From contig CAJNYU010000351.1 of assembly GCA_905331475.1 (NCBI GenBank), positions 49,822-113,821 on the forward strand: a DNA stretch of 64,000 nucleotides, written 5' to 3'. This DNA comes from Rotaria socialis. Lineage: Eukaryota > Rotifera > Eurotatoria > Philodinida > Philodinidae. The notes beneath the pieces are model-generated. The model had not been told where the DNA came from and did not search any database. It was given only the letters and a program-made list of their open reading frames with translations. A program made the translations under genes and the position numbers. Position 1 is the first letter of the stretch, and each line of letters opens with the position of its first letter. Of the stretch, positions 23,252 to 36,406 are shown one piece after another.

Positions 23252-25443
23252 TTAAGCAAAACTAATTCTTTGCTTCGGGCAACGACGTAATGTAAAAAAA
23301 TGTTGACGTTGATCAGAAGAAATCGATTGTTGATTATTGTTTGAAGCAATAAATATAAATAAATTATTTCGTTTACGTTTATGAGAGAAATAATTCAATT
23401 GACACGTCAATATCGATACAAAAGCACGACGAAATCGAACATTAAATGCTGTATAAATAATCTAAATTAGAAGAAATACAAAGAAAAAACATTCATGAAA
23501 GCTTTTCATTTTTCGTCTTTTACTGGATTCAAATTCGATGATATGTAACCAAGCCAACTGGTTACATTTAATAATGATGGTTGTATACCACATGATGGGC
23601 AAACAGCTGAAAGAATATTTAAGACTGAAAATGGAAGCCATGCGACGATAAAAACGAAAAACACAATGCCCAAAACTTTCATTGCCCGTCGTTCGCTTGT
23701 AGTTTCTGTGCCACATTTAAACACGTGAACCGCTTTTTGTACAAATGTATTGCGAAGAAATGACCGTTGACTTGGCAAAGGCGCATTTGATGTTAATGAT
23801 GATATTGATGCTTTGCTATAAAAAAACAAATAAATGAAAATAAAAACATTTTACTACGATCAATATGAATATGTAATTTTTAGTCTTGAATTCTATGTTG
23901 CGCATGAATGATTTGTCACTAAGAATAGAATAACTCTATTTAGATTTCAAAAATAGTCATTCTCTCACGAGAAAGAAAAACTCGGAATATTAATTTTCGT
24001 GATCAACGGGAAAAGGGGATAAGTAGAAAACTTACGGCCACTCGAGAGTATTTGGTTTCATATCGGCTTCGAGTAGTGCAGTTGAACGAGATGTTGATCG
24101 CGAATATAATTGTGTTGAACTACGTGGATCTTTCGCCATTGTTGTAGTACAATAGTGTGACGATGATGAGTGTAATCTTGAGTTGGATGTGTGCCGTCGT
24201 ATACGGTGGCATGTTTCTGACATCATCACTGAGTGTTCATCGCGGTCGGAATAACACTTAGCTGCTTCTCGTTGCAGAAGTCGAATTGTTAATGAATATG
24301 TAACAAGCATCAATACGCATGGCACGCAAAAACATACAATCGAACCGAAAATTATAAATAAACGATTGTTTAGTCCACACAATCGTTTGTGATCGTCAGT
24401 TATTGTCAAAACATTACGTTCGTCGGCAAGACTCAGCACGAGTATAGTACATGATATACCAATTGAAAACGTCCATATTAAAATAATGGCTAGAAATGTT
24501 TTAAATTTACTTCGTTTTCGTGTACGAAACGGTCGTGATATATGAAGAAAACGATCTATGGCAACAATTGTTAAATGCCATATCGATGTTGTACATAATA
24601 AAACATCGAAAAACATATAAATATTACAACAGATAACCGGTAATTTCCAAGAGCCTAGTTAGTTTTTAAAAAAAGCGAATATTAAAATATCTCATCATTT
24701 TCTTTTAACTGAAACATATTAGTTCTGATATAATTTCTAGTAATATTTCAAGAAGCATATATTTTATGAGTTGCAACTATATCTTGATGAATATTAGCAT
24801 AGGATCACCTTGACTAGATTAGTACAACTCAATATTAAATCCGTCAGTCTTAATAGTTTTCACTGAGCAAGACCGTGTTATCGATTTATTTGAACATTTG
24901 GCTTTGAGAAGCAAACATAAAAGTAATCATACGTCAACTTCTATGTTTATAGGAGAAAATATAATATTTCGAGCAACGCTTGTTATTCTTTACATGCTAA
25001 AAAAACAATCTTGAATCCTCAGTGGTGATTATTTCCGTATTTTTTTGATTGTCTCGCTGGCGTAATTAACAGGGAATCAATCATTCTTACGGGCTCAAAA
25101 TAAAAAACAACTATTGAATAGGTTATCGCAGCCTACCTTGAAAATCTTTTATAATTGCAAGCGGTAGAACGACAAGACTTAGAAGACAATCGGCAATAGC
25201 CAATGAAAAAAGAAAAAAATTCGTCACCGTTTGCAATTGTTTATCAAGCGAAATCGATGCGCATACTAATAAATTGCCAAGTATACCAAATATAGACAGT
25301 ACCGATAATGATAGTACAGGCCAATTATATTTATTTGTATTTAAAGCAATAATATCATCGGTGACGTTTATTGTTGGTAATGCAGTTAAAGTTTGATAAT
25401 TATACGGAGTTGAATATGTTACTTTTATATCAAAATTGGCCAT
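23252..25443 (-). CDS. Class A GPCR, biogenic-amine-receptor type
   Basis: Four exons (25137-25443, 24036-24654, 23524-23815, 23252-23461) sum to 475 codons plus stop in phase. The N-terminus has an NVT sequon. TM1 has GNLLVC, TM2 has LAIADCLLSLVVLPL. TM3 reads FFDVLLCTTSIWHL with the Asp that binds amines, followed by DRF in place of DRY and HISRPF. TM6 has KVLGIVFFVFIVAWLPF. TM7 is WLGYISSNLNPIIYTAFN, with NPxxY split by the last intron. A long third intracellular loop holds His/Ser/Arg-rich sequence. TM6-TM7 resemble 5-HT2 receptors most, but octopamine and dopamine receptors share these features. The C-terminal tail is short and basic with a membrane-proximal Cys. Confidence 0.9.
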
Positions 25444-26647
25444 CGAGTATTTATATCATAATATTTCGTGCTTTCTACAATTGAATAATGACATGTTGCA
25501 AATGAAATGAATAGCGGAACTAAATAAGCATTATATACAAGAATGAGAGCTACTGAGTATAGAGTCTTATAACGACTTTTCTTCTCTATTCACAACCGTC
25601 TTCATCATTTTTTCCGTTTGCTTGTCTGCTCTCGTTCTCTTATTTTATGATCATATTAGAATTAATAAAGAATGAAACAAAAATAGTCAACGCTAGCATA
25701 GAAGTAGCTATATCACATTCTCATTTTTCGTTGAACAATGACGATAATAGGCTAGCAAATTATTTACTCGTGCAAAGAGAAAAAAATGTATATTGAATAG
25801 AAAACGTATCGGCCTCTCCTTCCCGTAAGAGAAAGATGAAGAAACTCAGAAAGGCGTTTGACTATAGTTCGACATGTCAGCAATTGAAAATGTTAACTAT
25901 GATTTAAAGCAGTTGCTCGGCAGGTAACAAAATCAAGTTTCCAAGACTGAAATTGAACTTTTTTTGGTCGTTTTTATGCCGACTCAAAAAATGTCTTCGC
26001 TTAGAAGAATGCAAGACTCGTGTAAAAGAAAATAAATCTCTCTAGTAAAAACCGGAATTCATCAATTACTTCCTATTTTCTATATCAAGCAGTAGAAAAT
26101 TCATGTTGTTTTACGACTACCATTAAATCGTATTGACACTCAATAAATGGTATTTCAAGCAGCACATTACTTCCATAAAGTTCGGTTACTCGTAAGAATA
26201 AGTTAAATATTCATTGAATGAACTTAACTATTGATATTATGATGTTTTTTCTCCTTATCGAATTGTAACACACGAAAATAGCGCTATAAACGCAATCTGT
26301 TCGTGCCCTTTTAAATACCAAGAGATAGGCTAGGACAATCTTTGAGTCAATCAGTCACTAGAAGCCAATATAAAAATTTTCTTCGATGTTAAAACGAGTA
26401 AAACAAAAAAAGTCATTCGGAAGCGTAAATAGGAAATTCAAATTTTATTTCGTTTAATAGGATCAAATATTTATTCCGAAGTCAATATGCAATTCATGTT
26501 TTTAATTTCTTTTGACATCACTAGATTTAATAACAAAAATAGAAAACCAAACGAATACAATTTCGTATCTGATCTAATATGATCTTTTGCTTTGCTTTTC
26601 GAATCTCTCACATACGTGACAATGAAAGTAAACAACGAACAATACAA
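25444..26647. other. Intergenic stretch, 1.2 kb
   Basis: AT-rich DNA between two minus-strand genes. No supported coding frame or structural RNA seen. Confidence 0.5.
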
Positions 26648-29600
26648 CTAACAAATAGAAACATTCGATGAATCCTTTTGCTCATCAAATGGTTGAGTAT
26701 ATTCAAATATAAGTAAATCACGTTGTTGTTTAGATGTACCAATGATTAAATATTCTTGACGTTTATTAGAATCATTGCTAATTGCATGCACATCTAATGA
26801 TTGAAGTGAACCTTGAGAGCATATTAATTCATTGATGTTGTCCTTTCGATTTACATTCCATGTACGAATACGTTGGCCATCATTATCAATGGAAAGAAAA
26901 TGTCGCTGATCAAGCCAACTTATGGAATGAATCTAAACGATAATTTAGCGGTTTTACTGCAATGTGGCATGAAAAATAATTTTCTTCTAGCCTAACGTTA
27001 GGATGGTTAGTAATAAAAACTAGGGGTGGACCGTTGATGTTAATTTGAGTTAATTAAGTAGTTTTACTTAACACTTAATATTAATAAAAAAAATGTTTAC
27101 ATTAGTCACTTAATTAGTTAATATTAAGTGTTTAACAATATTTCATTTTTTACAATTAAATATTACGTTAAGACTTAATTTTAAAAATTAAGTACTGCGT
27201 TAACATTTAATATTAAAAATTAAGTTTTGATTTAATGCTTAATATTAAATTAACGTAAAGTGCCACCCCTACTAATAGGCCGATTTGGTCAACGTAATCA
27301 TAAATCTTGTGAGCGTGATTTGAGTAAGTAATGACGCAGTAAAATAAAGAATCTGACATTTGAATTTTTGTAAAAAATTAACCAGATTAATACGCTGTAA
27401 GCGATTGTCAATTTACAGATACTATTCTTAATTATTTTAATCAACATGTGCCAATTACCAAGTCCTAAGGATCAATTATTTAGATTTCTTCTTGCTTTTC
27501 TAAAATTGATACGCACATTTTCTTCACGGGAACGGAAGTGTTTACGTAAGTCAACATCCGCTCAAAGCTGCTATGTCAAGATTATAAGTCAAGTACTTGG
27601 AAAAAATCTAGCAATGTACTTTAGTTTTGTGAACTAACAAAATCTACTACATAGGAAATACTCTCAGGTGCGCCCACTAAATAGATAAGATTGACCAGTA
27701 CACTCTAAAACATTTCATTTCATCGATTTTACCTAGGAAACCTCATGTTTTCGCTTAATGATTAATCTTCTATTTGATTCAACTAGTACGAACAAAAAAA
27801 CAGATTGGCTTGCCTAGGTCGTGTTTTTCTTACAAACGTACATGAATTTTGAGACTATCAATGTCTGTCAAAGCTCACTCGGTCATGTTCAAGTTAGAAG
27901 CACATTTTTACTTATTTATGAAAAAAAGATTATTCTCATTAGACATCCAGGCTGTGTTACATCTAAACGATACAAGTTGATGAATACTCATATTAGAGTT
28001 CTACTGTTCTTACAAACGAAAGAACTTTAACATTTCTGTTCAAAATAATCCTTAAGCATGTATAAAAATCTGCAGAAGAGGAAAGTTAGTTCTTTTTTTT
28101 TATTATTATTAAACTTTGTAATAGTGATTCTTTAGTAGGTTAAGACAACGAGGTTGCTTTTTGATTATTCACAAAATGGTTTCACCGTTTTCTATTCTAT
28201 TTGCCTCTGAAAAAATGATATTAAACGTCATGATCAAAGAACTCATAGGTTTCATTTATAAAAATAGAAGAAAAAAAACCTCATTTAAAAAGAGTCACGA
28301 AATTTCGAAGCCGTGAATTATGAAGAAAAATGAATCTATTTTTTCAAAATACTTCTATTCGTCGTTTCTCGAAAATAAACACTTACTAATGGATCGGTTA
28401 TAGTTGCAACCAATGAAAATTGAGCTATCACAAGCGTTACATCCCATATGTAGACCACGCCTGACTCGAGAAGTATTGCTAAACGATTATCATGAATTTG
28501 ACAATGACGAATATTTTGTATTTTATTTTCTGAATTTAAATGGAGAAAATCATAAGTAAATAAAATTTCTCCATCACTCAATTTCCATATAACAACTTCA
28601 TTTGTACGTAATACAGTTAAAATAGATTCATCACTGATAGCAAATGTATTATCCGGCTCGGAATCGAATCTTGTTAACAGCATCGTACAATTATTCGACG
28701 AAGATTGCTCTTCATTTGAACTTGATATTGTTTCTAATTTAAATATAACAAAACATGTATATGTACTTGCATGTTCTGTACAAGCAATTAATGCATAGGT
28801 TTCATTTTTAGTTAAAATAATACGCCGAATTTCATCACCTATGGATGTGTCAGGATCGGATTTGAGTTCACGCGAAAGACTACACGTATCAATATCCAGT
28901 AGACCAAGGGATATGCCTCGGCCGTATTTCTGTTTTCCAGCCATATAAAGTAGAGATGCATTTTGAGATGTTGATGCTAACGTACATTTTATTGGATGTA
29001 AATTTGTACGAATTGCATTATCATTTGTGGACCAAATTTTAACAGAGTATGGATTGATATTTGATGTGATCTCATAGAATAGAGCAATTAAATATTGACC
29101 ATTAGAAGAAAATAATATATTATGACACAAACCAACTGATGAAACCGGTAATCGAGAATGAAAACTTCCAGTCTAAAAAGTAGAAGAACGATGTTTAAGT
29201 TACCATAGATCCATGCCCTCGATCTTAGTGCACTGTCAAAATTATTAGTAGTGTTAGTCTCTCGAGAATTTTCCACATAGTTTCTTAGAACAAATCATAT
29301 TTGACTTACAAGAGCGTGAGATAATTGAATTCGATTTTGATCTGATGTAGCTAAAACGATGGGCTCTTTAGTTGTTCGATTATTTGGTTGCAATGCATAA
29401 CAATCGACAAGGTTTTTAGTGTAAAGAAATAGAATTTTTGTTTGAATAGCTGACGAATGGGTATTTTTCAGAATCGATCTTCGTTTTACTGACAAACGTT
29501 TTTGTACAGCATCTTGGTCGATATCCAAATTCGAAACAAGATCACATGAATAAACAGCAGAATATGTTTGTACGCTTGAATTGTCGACTTCTTTTTTCAA

Positions 29601-32600
29601 TGATCGTAAGGTTGCCGTAGCGATCGAATGAGCATGGGCTTGCGCAATATTAGACATTGGCAATGGCGGCTCACTTCCGGACAACATTAAACGATTGATT
29701 TGATGGTAGAGCGATGATGATGGTGACGAAACTGGTTGAGAAAAACTTGAATGAATACAGCAATGTTCATTTAGAACGCAATCCGAATTACGATAGGGTA
29801 AAGTTTTATTATCTTGTATTGATGATATAAGATGATAACTATCACCGCCATTGGTCGACAAACGAAACGATGTCGGTTTAGCTTCATTTGTATGCAAATG
29901 TCGAAGAAAGTTGGGTACACGTTTCTTTGAATCGTGTATTTCCTGCGGCACAAGTGAAAAACGTCGATCTTGTTGTTGTGGTTGTTGTAATTGTGAGTAT
30001 GCTTTTCCGTTTGTTTGAGTACATTTATATTCAAGTTTTTGTTTTCCTATTGCACGATTTGTACAATGAAAACGAATGATGATAAATAATAGAAATAAAA
30101 TGAAACAACTCGCTAATACTGAACCAATTATAAGATTACGAATTGGAAAGCGACTTGTTTGATTTGAAAACCATTGAAAAACCGCTCCTCGACGATGAAC
30201 TGGTTGCGGGGAAACCATATTTATATTTGTTATTGGTTCACTATGATATAGATGGCCTATAATGGGAGTACTAGAGGTTTCCATTGGTAGATTCAAGATA
30301 TCAGTAGTTAGAATTCGAGTTCCAGGAATAGATGTAGTAGTTGAAGATATGAAAGAAACTGGTGTTAAATTAAATTGGCCAGTATATTGATCCGGATAGA
30401 CTTCTTCAACATCACCCGATCGAAGCAATGTTTTACTAAGACTATCAAATATTGATTGGCGATTGAGTGTTAAGCCTGCAATAGAATAAAATATTGAGCT
30501 ATATATATATATATATATATCAATATTGATTTAACCTACCAGCAAGTATTCCGTTCCATTGTGAAATATTTTTAAAATTTCCAATTCGTAATCGTCGTTG
30601 TGCAAGAAAAGACTGTTGTTCCAATGGATTTGTATATTCTAAAATAAAATAGATATTCGATATTTTCCTGAATACGGCTGTTCGTCGTAACTTACTATTT
30701 CCTCCGTCTAATCTAATTTCAATATCATCAACATATAACTCGATGCTTGCGAATTTCCGAATTAATTTAATTGAATGATACAAACCATCTGTAAGATGTG
30801 TTATAGCTGAATAAATATCTGGTTGCTTTTCGCCTAAATTTAATTTTATATACGATCGTCCTAGGACCTAAAATGTTCACATTGGTAAACAATAGGACAG
30901 TTTATAGAGAGAAAATATTCGATACAGACTATTTCATATTCAAGACTGTATAGATCGAGATCCGACTCGAGACGAAACAGTTGTGCTGATGTAGAATATG
31001 TTTGAAGACCAAAAACAATTGTATCATGTTCGGTTTGACGCGCTTGTGTCATCGCATATTCAAGTGCGCCAATTGCATTATGTTTACCAAAATGAAAACC
31101 ATCCGGTACTATTTGAAAGAAAAGGGGTTTTAAAAAATAAGACAAAACTACGAAGTTACTTCTATCACAACGTTCGCCTATGTAAGCTGTTTCAATGCAA
31201 TCGCATTTTGGCCCATCGTTATCATTGGTTATGCACGTACCCGAATGAGTACACGTAAAATCATAACAAAGTTTGTTTAAATCTATATGCGAAAATAAAA
31301 TTCAGTCAAGATTCTTTATCTACATATTCTAATTCAAACGCAAGCAAATACACACACATCATGGACAACAAACAATAGCTTACCGCTACTTTCGTTTGAC
31401 GCTATATCTGAAGATTCTTTGATGAGAATTGAATAATAGGAAAAGAAAAAGAAAAAGAAAACGATCTCGAAACTATTTTTTACCTGAACAAGCATTCATG
31501 TTAACTTTGCCATGAAGTACCAAGGCCGTTTGATAATCAAGCAAATGACCATCAACGATAAAACTCGATAGACATCCTTGAAATCCATAGGAATTCATGC
31601 CAGACCCAGTTAAATTGATATTGTTACTATTTGGTACTCCGCCGACATAGAGTACAGGTTGTAGGGAAACAGCATTTCGAATCCCATTGGTTGATAATGT
31701 CGAACGATTTACACGGTTATCAACAACTAATTCGATTCTAGAATAAAATTACGAAAAGGCTATTTGGCGAATAACAAAAGAAAAATCATCCATTTTAAAC
31801 GTTTCATAGGTCAAAACTTATTTGAATGTCTTTTGAAAATCTACATCTATTATTAAGTCCGCGAACAGATTCATGTTTCTTACTTATCAGTACTAATTCT
31901 TGTCACTCGTACTTCATGCCATCGTCCATCGGCCAATTTCGTCGATTCATCGCTAACAATTTGTCGTTTTCCATAGCCGAAATCAATCAACAATGTTAAT
32001 ATACCAGCTCGTAAGCCAATAGCAAAATATTCATTTAAACCTTGCGCATAACGATATAAAATCAGTCCATCAGGCACGTAGGTGCGAAATAAAAAATAGA
32101 TATCTAATTTTCCATGATTCTTATTTTGACTTTCACGTTCAGAAAATGCTATGTACGATGTTTGTGTATCTAATGTAACTAAATTAAAAAATGCTATCCG
32201 ATAGCCAACAATAATATGTTGACTAGACGCATGAAATGATGATTGAATAAGTTGTTTTCGTGTTGACAGACTCGCAAATAAATATTCATCATTAAATATA
32301 AGATCGCCCATATAGCCAATAAACGGTTGAAAGATATCATCATTTAAACGACGAGTATCACCAACCAACAGTCCATTTATATTCCAACTCGATACAGCAT
32401 AACTAGGAACTTGTGCTACAAACGAAAAAGTAAATGAAACAGCAAAAAAAAGCGATTTGTGCAAAATTACATGTTCGCGTATCATCATCAACAACAACTT
32501 TAAATGCACCATTTAGATCGATTTCAAATTGTAATTTGTGCCAATTATCATTATTGACATTTTTACCACATTGAACATTCTACAAAATAGTGTCAATTGT

Positions 32601-35103
32601 AACAAAAACAAAATGTTATTGTAAACAATATTTCAACAAGTGCGGAGCAAGGCCACTTCAAAGGTCGGATTGGCCCTCTCGAAATAATTGACTATTACAT
32701 TCGACTACTGTCTTTGCCGTAGAGAAATAAAAAAATGCAAATCGACATATTTCATTTTGAACTTTGTTACATGCTAAAAAGAAATGAGTGATTCATCATG
32801 AGTTGAACAACATGCGAAAAATCGTTTTCCAGCGTAATCAGAATAAGCAAACGTGCTTAGAATTGATTGAAATCTAGGCCATATTTGTTTATTTACCAAT
32901 CAAATATTGATAGTTATCTATTTAGTTTGTCACATTATTTCTAATTGACGAGTTTGAAGTCTCAGTAGAAATACTTTTTAATATATTTGCAATCAATTTT
33001 TTTTTGTTTCTCCCTTGGATGGCTTCTTTACAATGAAACCCATCGAAACTTTATCATTGGAGTACTTGAAAATGCCCTCATCGCAGATACATCCTAGTTT
33101 AACGTAGAAACGACACTAGATCTATTCGCTCACATTAATCAAAATTCAATATGACTTGAAGATTGATTCATTTGTTTACTTTCCATAGTTTTCTATGGTT
33201 GACGAAACAGAAACTCGAACTTTATTTTGATCTTCTCTTTATTTCTCATAGAACACAATCATAGTATCTACATGCAAATATTTTAATAGAATGTAAACAG
33301 AAATTCATCCGGTAGTTTTCTGCCAACTGCATCCGGATGTGGATGTAATTTTGTCTGCTTTATTTTTTTCGGCTATCGATATATAATATTCCGAGTAATT
33401 TAATTTTGTTTCTTTTGCATACGCTCGTTTAGACAGCAATGCACTAAGTTTGATTTAAGATATACTTAGACTAGCATCGATCGATATGACGACCTTGGAG
33501 ACAGGAAAAATAAAACACTTCATTTTTTTTGTCCGTGCGGATCCTCATTCGAAGTAGTTCGAAACGACACACACCCACATATCCTATACAATACACAACA
33601 AGAAGAGAGAAATATCATTATTATTATTTTGCTTCTTCTCTCCTCGTAAGATGGATTGCTAATCAGAATAGCAATACGACGATGTATAAGAAAGAAGGCC
33701 GAGAAAATCGAGTTTCGAGAAAATGTAAATTACTCTAAAGCACGGCTTTTGTTGTCTTGTTAACTGATGCATAAACGCGCAGTGAACATCCAAATTAATC
33801 AAAAAAAAAGATTAATGTTTTCTGTCGGAAATGGTGGAAGATTGAAGGACAGATCTTCTTCTTCTTCTTCTTCTTCTTCTTTTTCATATCAAACAAGAAG
33901 CAAAAGAAAAACTACAAGATTCATAAGGATTGAACGAAACCTTGATGATTGACAAAGTGTAATCAAAAAAGAAAAGTTAACATATTTCTACTTACAGTGA
34001 CAGGTGATAATGCGTTTCTATCATTTAATTGAAGAACAGTGATTTCAATTTTTCCATTCGTATGTTCAATGATAATAAATGGTATTATCAATGATTTTGA
34101 TTTACGATGAGTTAGAGAAAGTAGAACACCATTCGATATTCTACCCAATGTACGAAACCGTACAGATAAACGAAGTGGATAAACAAGTGTGTCTCTATGA
34201 CGATAATCAATGAACGATGATGAATTAAATGTAATTACTATTGATGATGTTGATTCTAATCAAAGAAAAACAATTGTTTTAAGTTCTTATAATCAAACTT
34301 TTCTTTCTGGTTCGTCAGTTACGATTAGTTAAATATTTCTGGAGGGATTAACAATCTACATCATGCATTAACAAGTATGTTTGTTCAATAAAACAAAACA
34401 TAACTTGAGATGATTGTTTACCTGATCGATCATATTGTCGAGTATTTCGTTTGGCAAGTTTATTTTCTCTATAACAATATTTCGTTGATAATCTCGTTGT
34501 ATTTATTATTTTATTTTTTGATAATGATGAAAATAAAATTTCCTCATTAGGAAGATCGTGTTTGATTAAAAGTCTAAATTTTGTTGAGAAAAACACTGGA
34601 AAACTATTATTATTACGCTTGAATGTAATAATCTGATCATTTTTAGTAAATGTTAAGTAACATTTTTCAATTGAATAGCAGCGATTTTCAATAGGAATTG
34701 AGATAATAACATCAGTTAAAAGTGGTTGACATAACTAAAGAAAAACATTATTGATTATTTGACCATAAGAATAAGATACAATAGGCTGTTCTGCTCTCTC
34801 TCCCCTCAATATGGTTGAATGATTAATTAGGACGTTTTCGTCTTTTTTTTTACTCATCGTAATTATTGAGATGCACAAGTATCAATGCACACTACCGGCG
34901 CGATTATTAACGTTTTTTCTTCTTCGTTTGACACATGATTACATGAGCTTATGACTAGGCATACTTGACATTCGTCTGAGAATGTATCGATTATTCTTTA
35001 CAAAAGAATATAATCATTGTTGTAACAACAGGAGTGAGAGAGAGAGAGAAAAAAAAAGAAAAACAATCAATTCTTCATTAGACATTAGAGGATGTTTTAG
35101 TTG

Positions 35104-35137
<34 letters not shown>

Positions 35138-35561
35138 TTGTACATTAGTTAAATAGTCAGCTACTAAAATGCCTCGAGCAACCAACCTAAACTGGAATAA
35201 TCATTATTGAAATGAACTTTTTCTTTTTCTTTTTTTCCGTTTGAAAGAGAAAAAAGAAAAACATAATTATGTTAAATTGTACATTTTAAATATTTAATGG
35301 GCCCTACTACTGCCTAAGATTACTTTTAAGTATCATCTATTGATCAGCAATGAGAAATGTGTTGTTCATTCGCACAATGACTAATGCTAACGGACAGATC
35401 TTTTTGACATATGTGTCTATACCCTCAAAGAATAAAAATGGTAATAGTCTGGACGGACGAGAGAAGAACAACATCTATAAATCTATTATATTTACCTGTA
35501 TACTTCGGCCATATAAAATAAACGTCAGCACCAATATAAATAGAATAGTATTGTTTTTCAT
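26648..35561 (-). CDS. Neurexin-like receptor with intracellular WD40-type propeller
   Basis: Fourteen exons are phase-consistent: 35496-35561, 34422-34734, 33996-34255, 32471-32579, 31884-32415, 31484-31737, 31384-31407, 31160-31282, 30930-31108, 30696-30867, 30540-30638, 29310-30475, 28387-29172, 26648-26932 (1455 aa). Residues 1-22 are a signal peptide. Then come two laminin-G domains (YIAFSERESQ, DGRWHEVRVTRIS, YVGGVPNSNN, QGCLSSFIVDG), one EGF (CTHSGTC...CDC...GERCD), a third laminin-G (SLEYEIVLGRSYIKLN, DGLYHSIKLIR) and a helix at about 824-847 (LIIGSVLASCFILFLLFIII). The order matches the C-terminal half of alpha-neurexin. The exon with the helix stays open for 389 codons. It continues into repeats ending SVKIWSTND, EVVIWKLSDG, GVVYIWDV and RIRTWNV, typical of WD40 blades. 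Neurexins normally have a short PDZ-binding tail, so this tail is anomalous. Confidence 0.8.
27021..27271. mobile_element. Candidate hAT-type MITE in the last intron of the neurexin/WD40 gene
   Basis: The ends TAGGGGTGG (27021-27029) and CCACCCCTA (27263-27271) are inverted copies and resemble hAT terminal repeats. The 230-bp interior is almost pure A/T, built from recurring palindromic words such as TTAATATTAA and CACTTAAT/ATTAAGTG. No clean 8-bp target duplication is visible, and no coding capacity is present. Confidence 0.6.
30501..30520. repeat. (AT)n tract in a neurexin-gene intron
   Basis: Pure AT tract inside the 64-nt intron between exons 30540-30638 and 29310-30475. Confidence 0.9.
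35104..35137. repeat. (GAC)n microsatellite
   Basis: Eleven uninterrupted GAC units inside the first intron of the neurexin-like gene. Confidence 0.95.
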
Positions 35562-36375
35562 TGTTTAATGTTCATCGGTTATTTCCGATAGAGTTTACAT
35601 GTTTATTTGTAAATATCTAAAGATTCACTCATATGCCGAAAGATTCAAGTGTATTTATTCAGAATTGTTCTTAATATTGTAATAGATAGTACGATGAGAG
35701 CAGATCGTTCATCGAAAAGAAAAATAACAATAGCATATTTGACAGATCTACACTAAGAATGTTTGTTTCTTTCTTCCTTTCGCTTTGCTTTGCTTTCTCT
35801 CTCGCTCTCTTATCGTCACTATATCTTTCTAATGGTTGTATCTATATGTTATCGGGATGGAATTGACGAAAAGAGTTTCTTCATCTTTTTGTCATCAACG
35901 TAGCGCACACACATACTCACTCTTGTAGAAGCACAAAAAATATAGACAAACAGAAAGCAAGTAAACTTTCTGAACATGTTTTTCTTCTCTCTCTCTCGCT
36001 TTCTTTTCTCGATATAATTGTTACTACTCTATTTAAAAGCAGATATAAACAATGATTGAATACCAGCAAATGAACAATGATAATTGTGACTGTTTAATCG
36101 AATGAAGATATACCTATGTTCTATAAAAACACTCGATCGATTAAGACAAAATTTTATTGTCTCTGTAGTTTATAGAAGTGTGTGTTCAATCAAGATATAA
36201 CACCAAAGGAAAAAGAAAGACAAAATCATCTACATATTGCGCGTCTATCTGTCATTATTTTCTCTCTCTCTCTCTCTTTTTAATTGTAAATGTATATGTG
36301 TGTGTGTGTGTAGAAAGTGATGACAGAGGCTCAACATTGTCTTAGAGGTAGAGGTAGATTAGATGATAAATAGAG

Positions 36376-36406
<31 letters not shown>

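Noticed and set aside
35104-35137. GAC array as a possible CRISPR or coding poly-Asp/Arg tract
   Set aside because: Pure trinucleotide microsatellite with no spacers, located in an intron.
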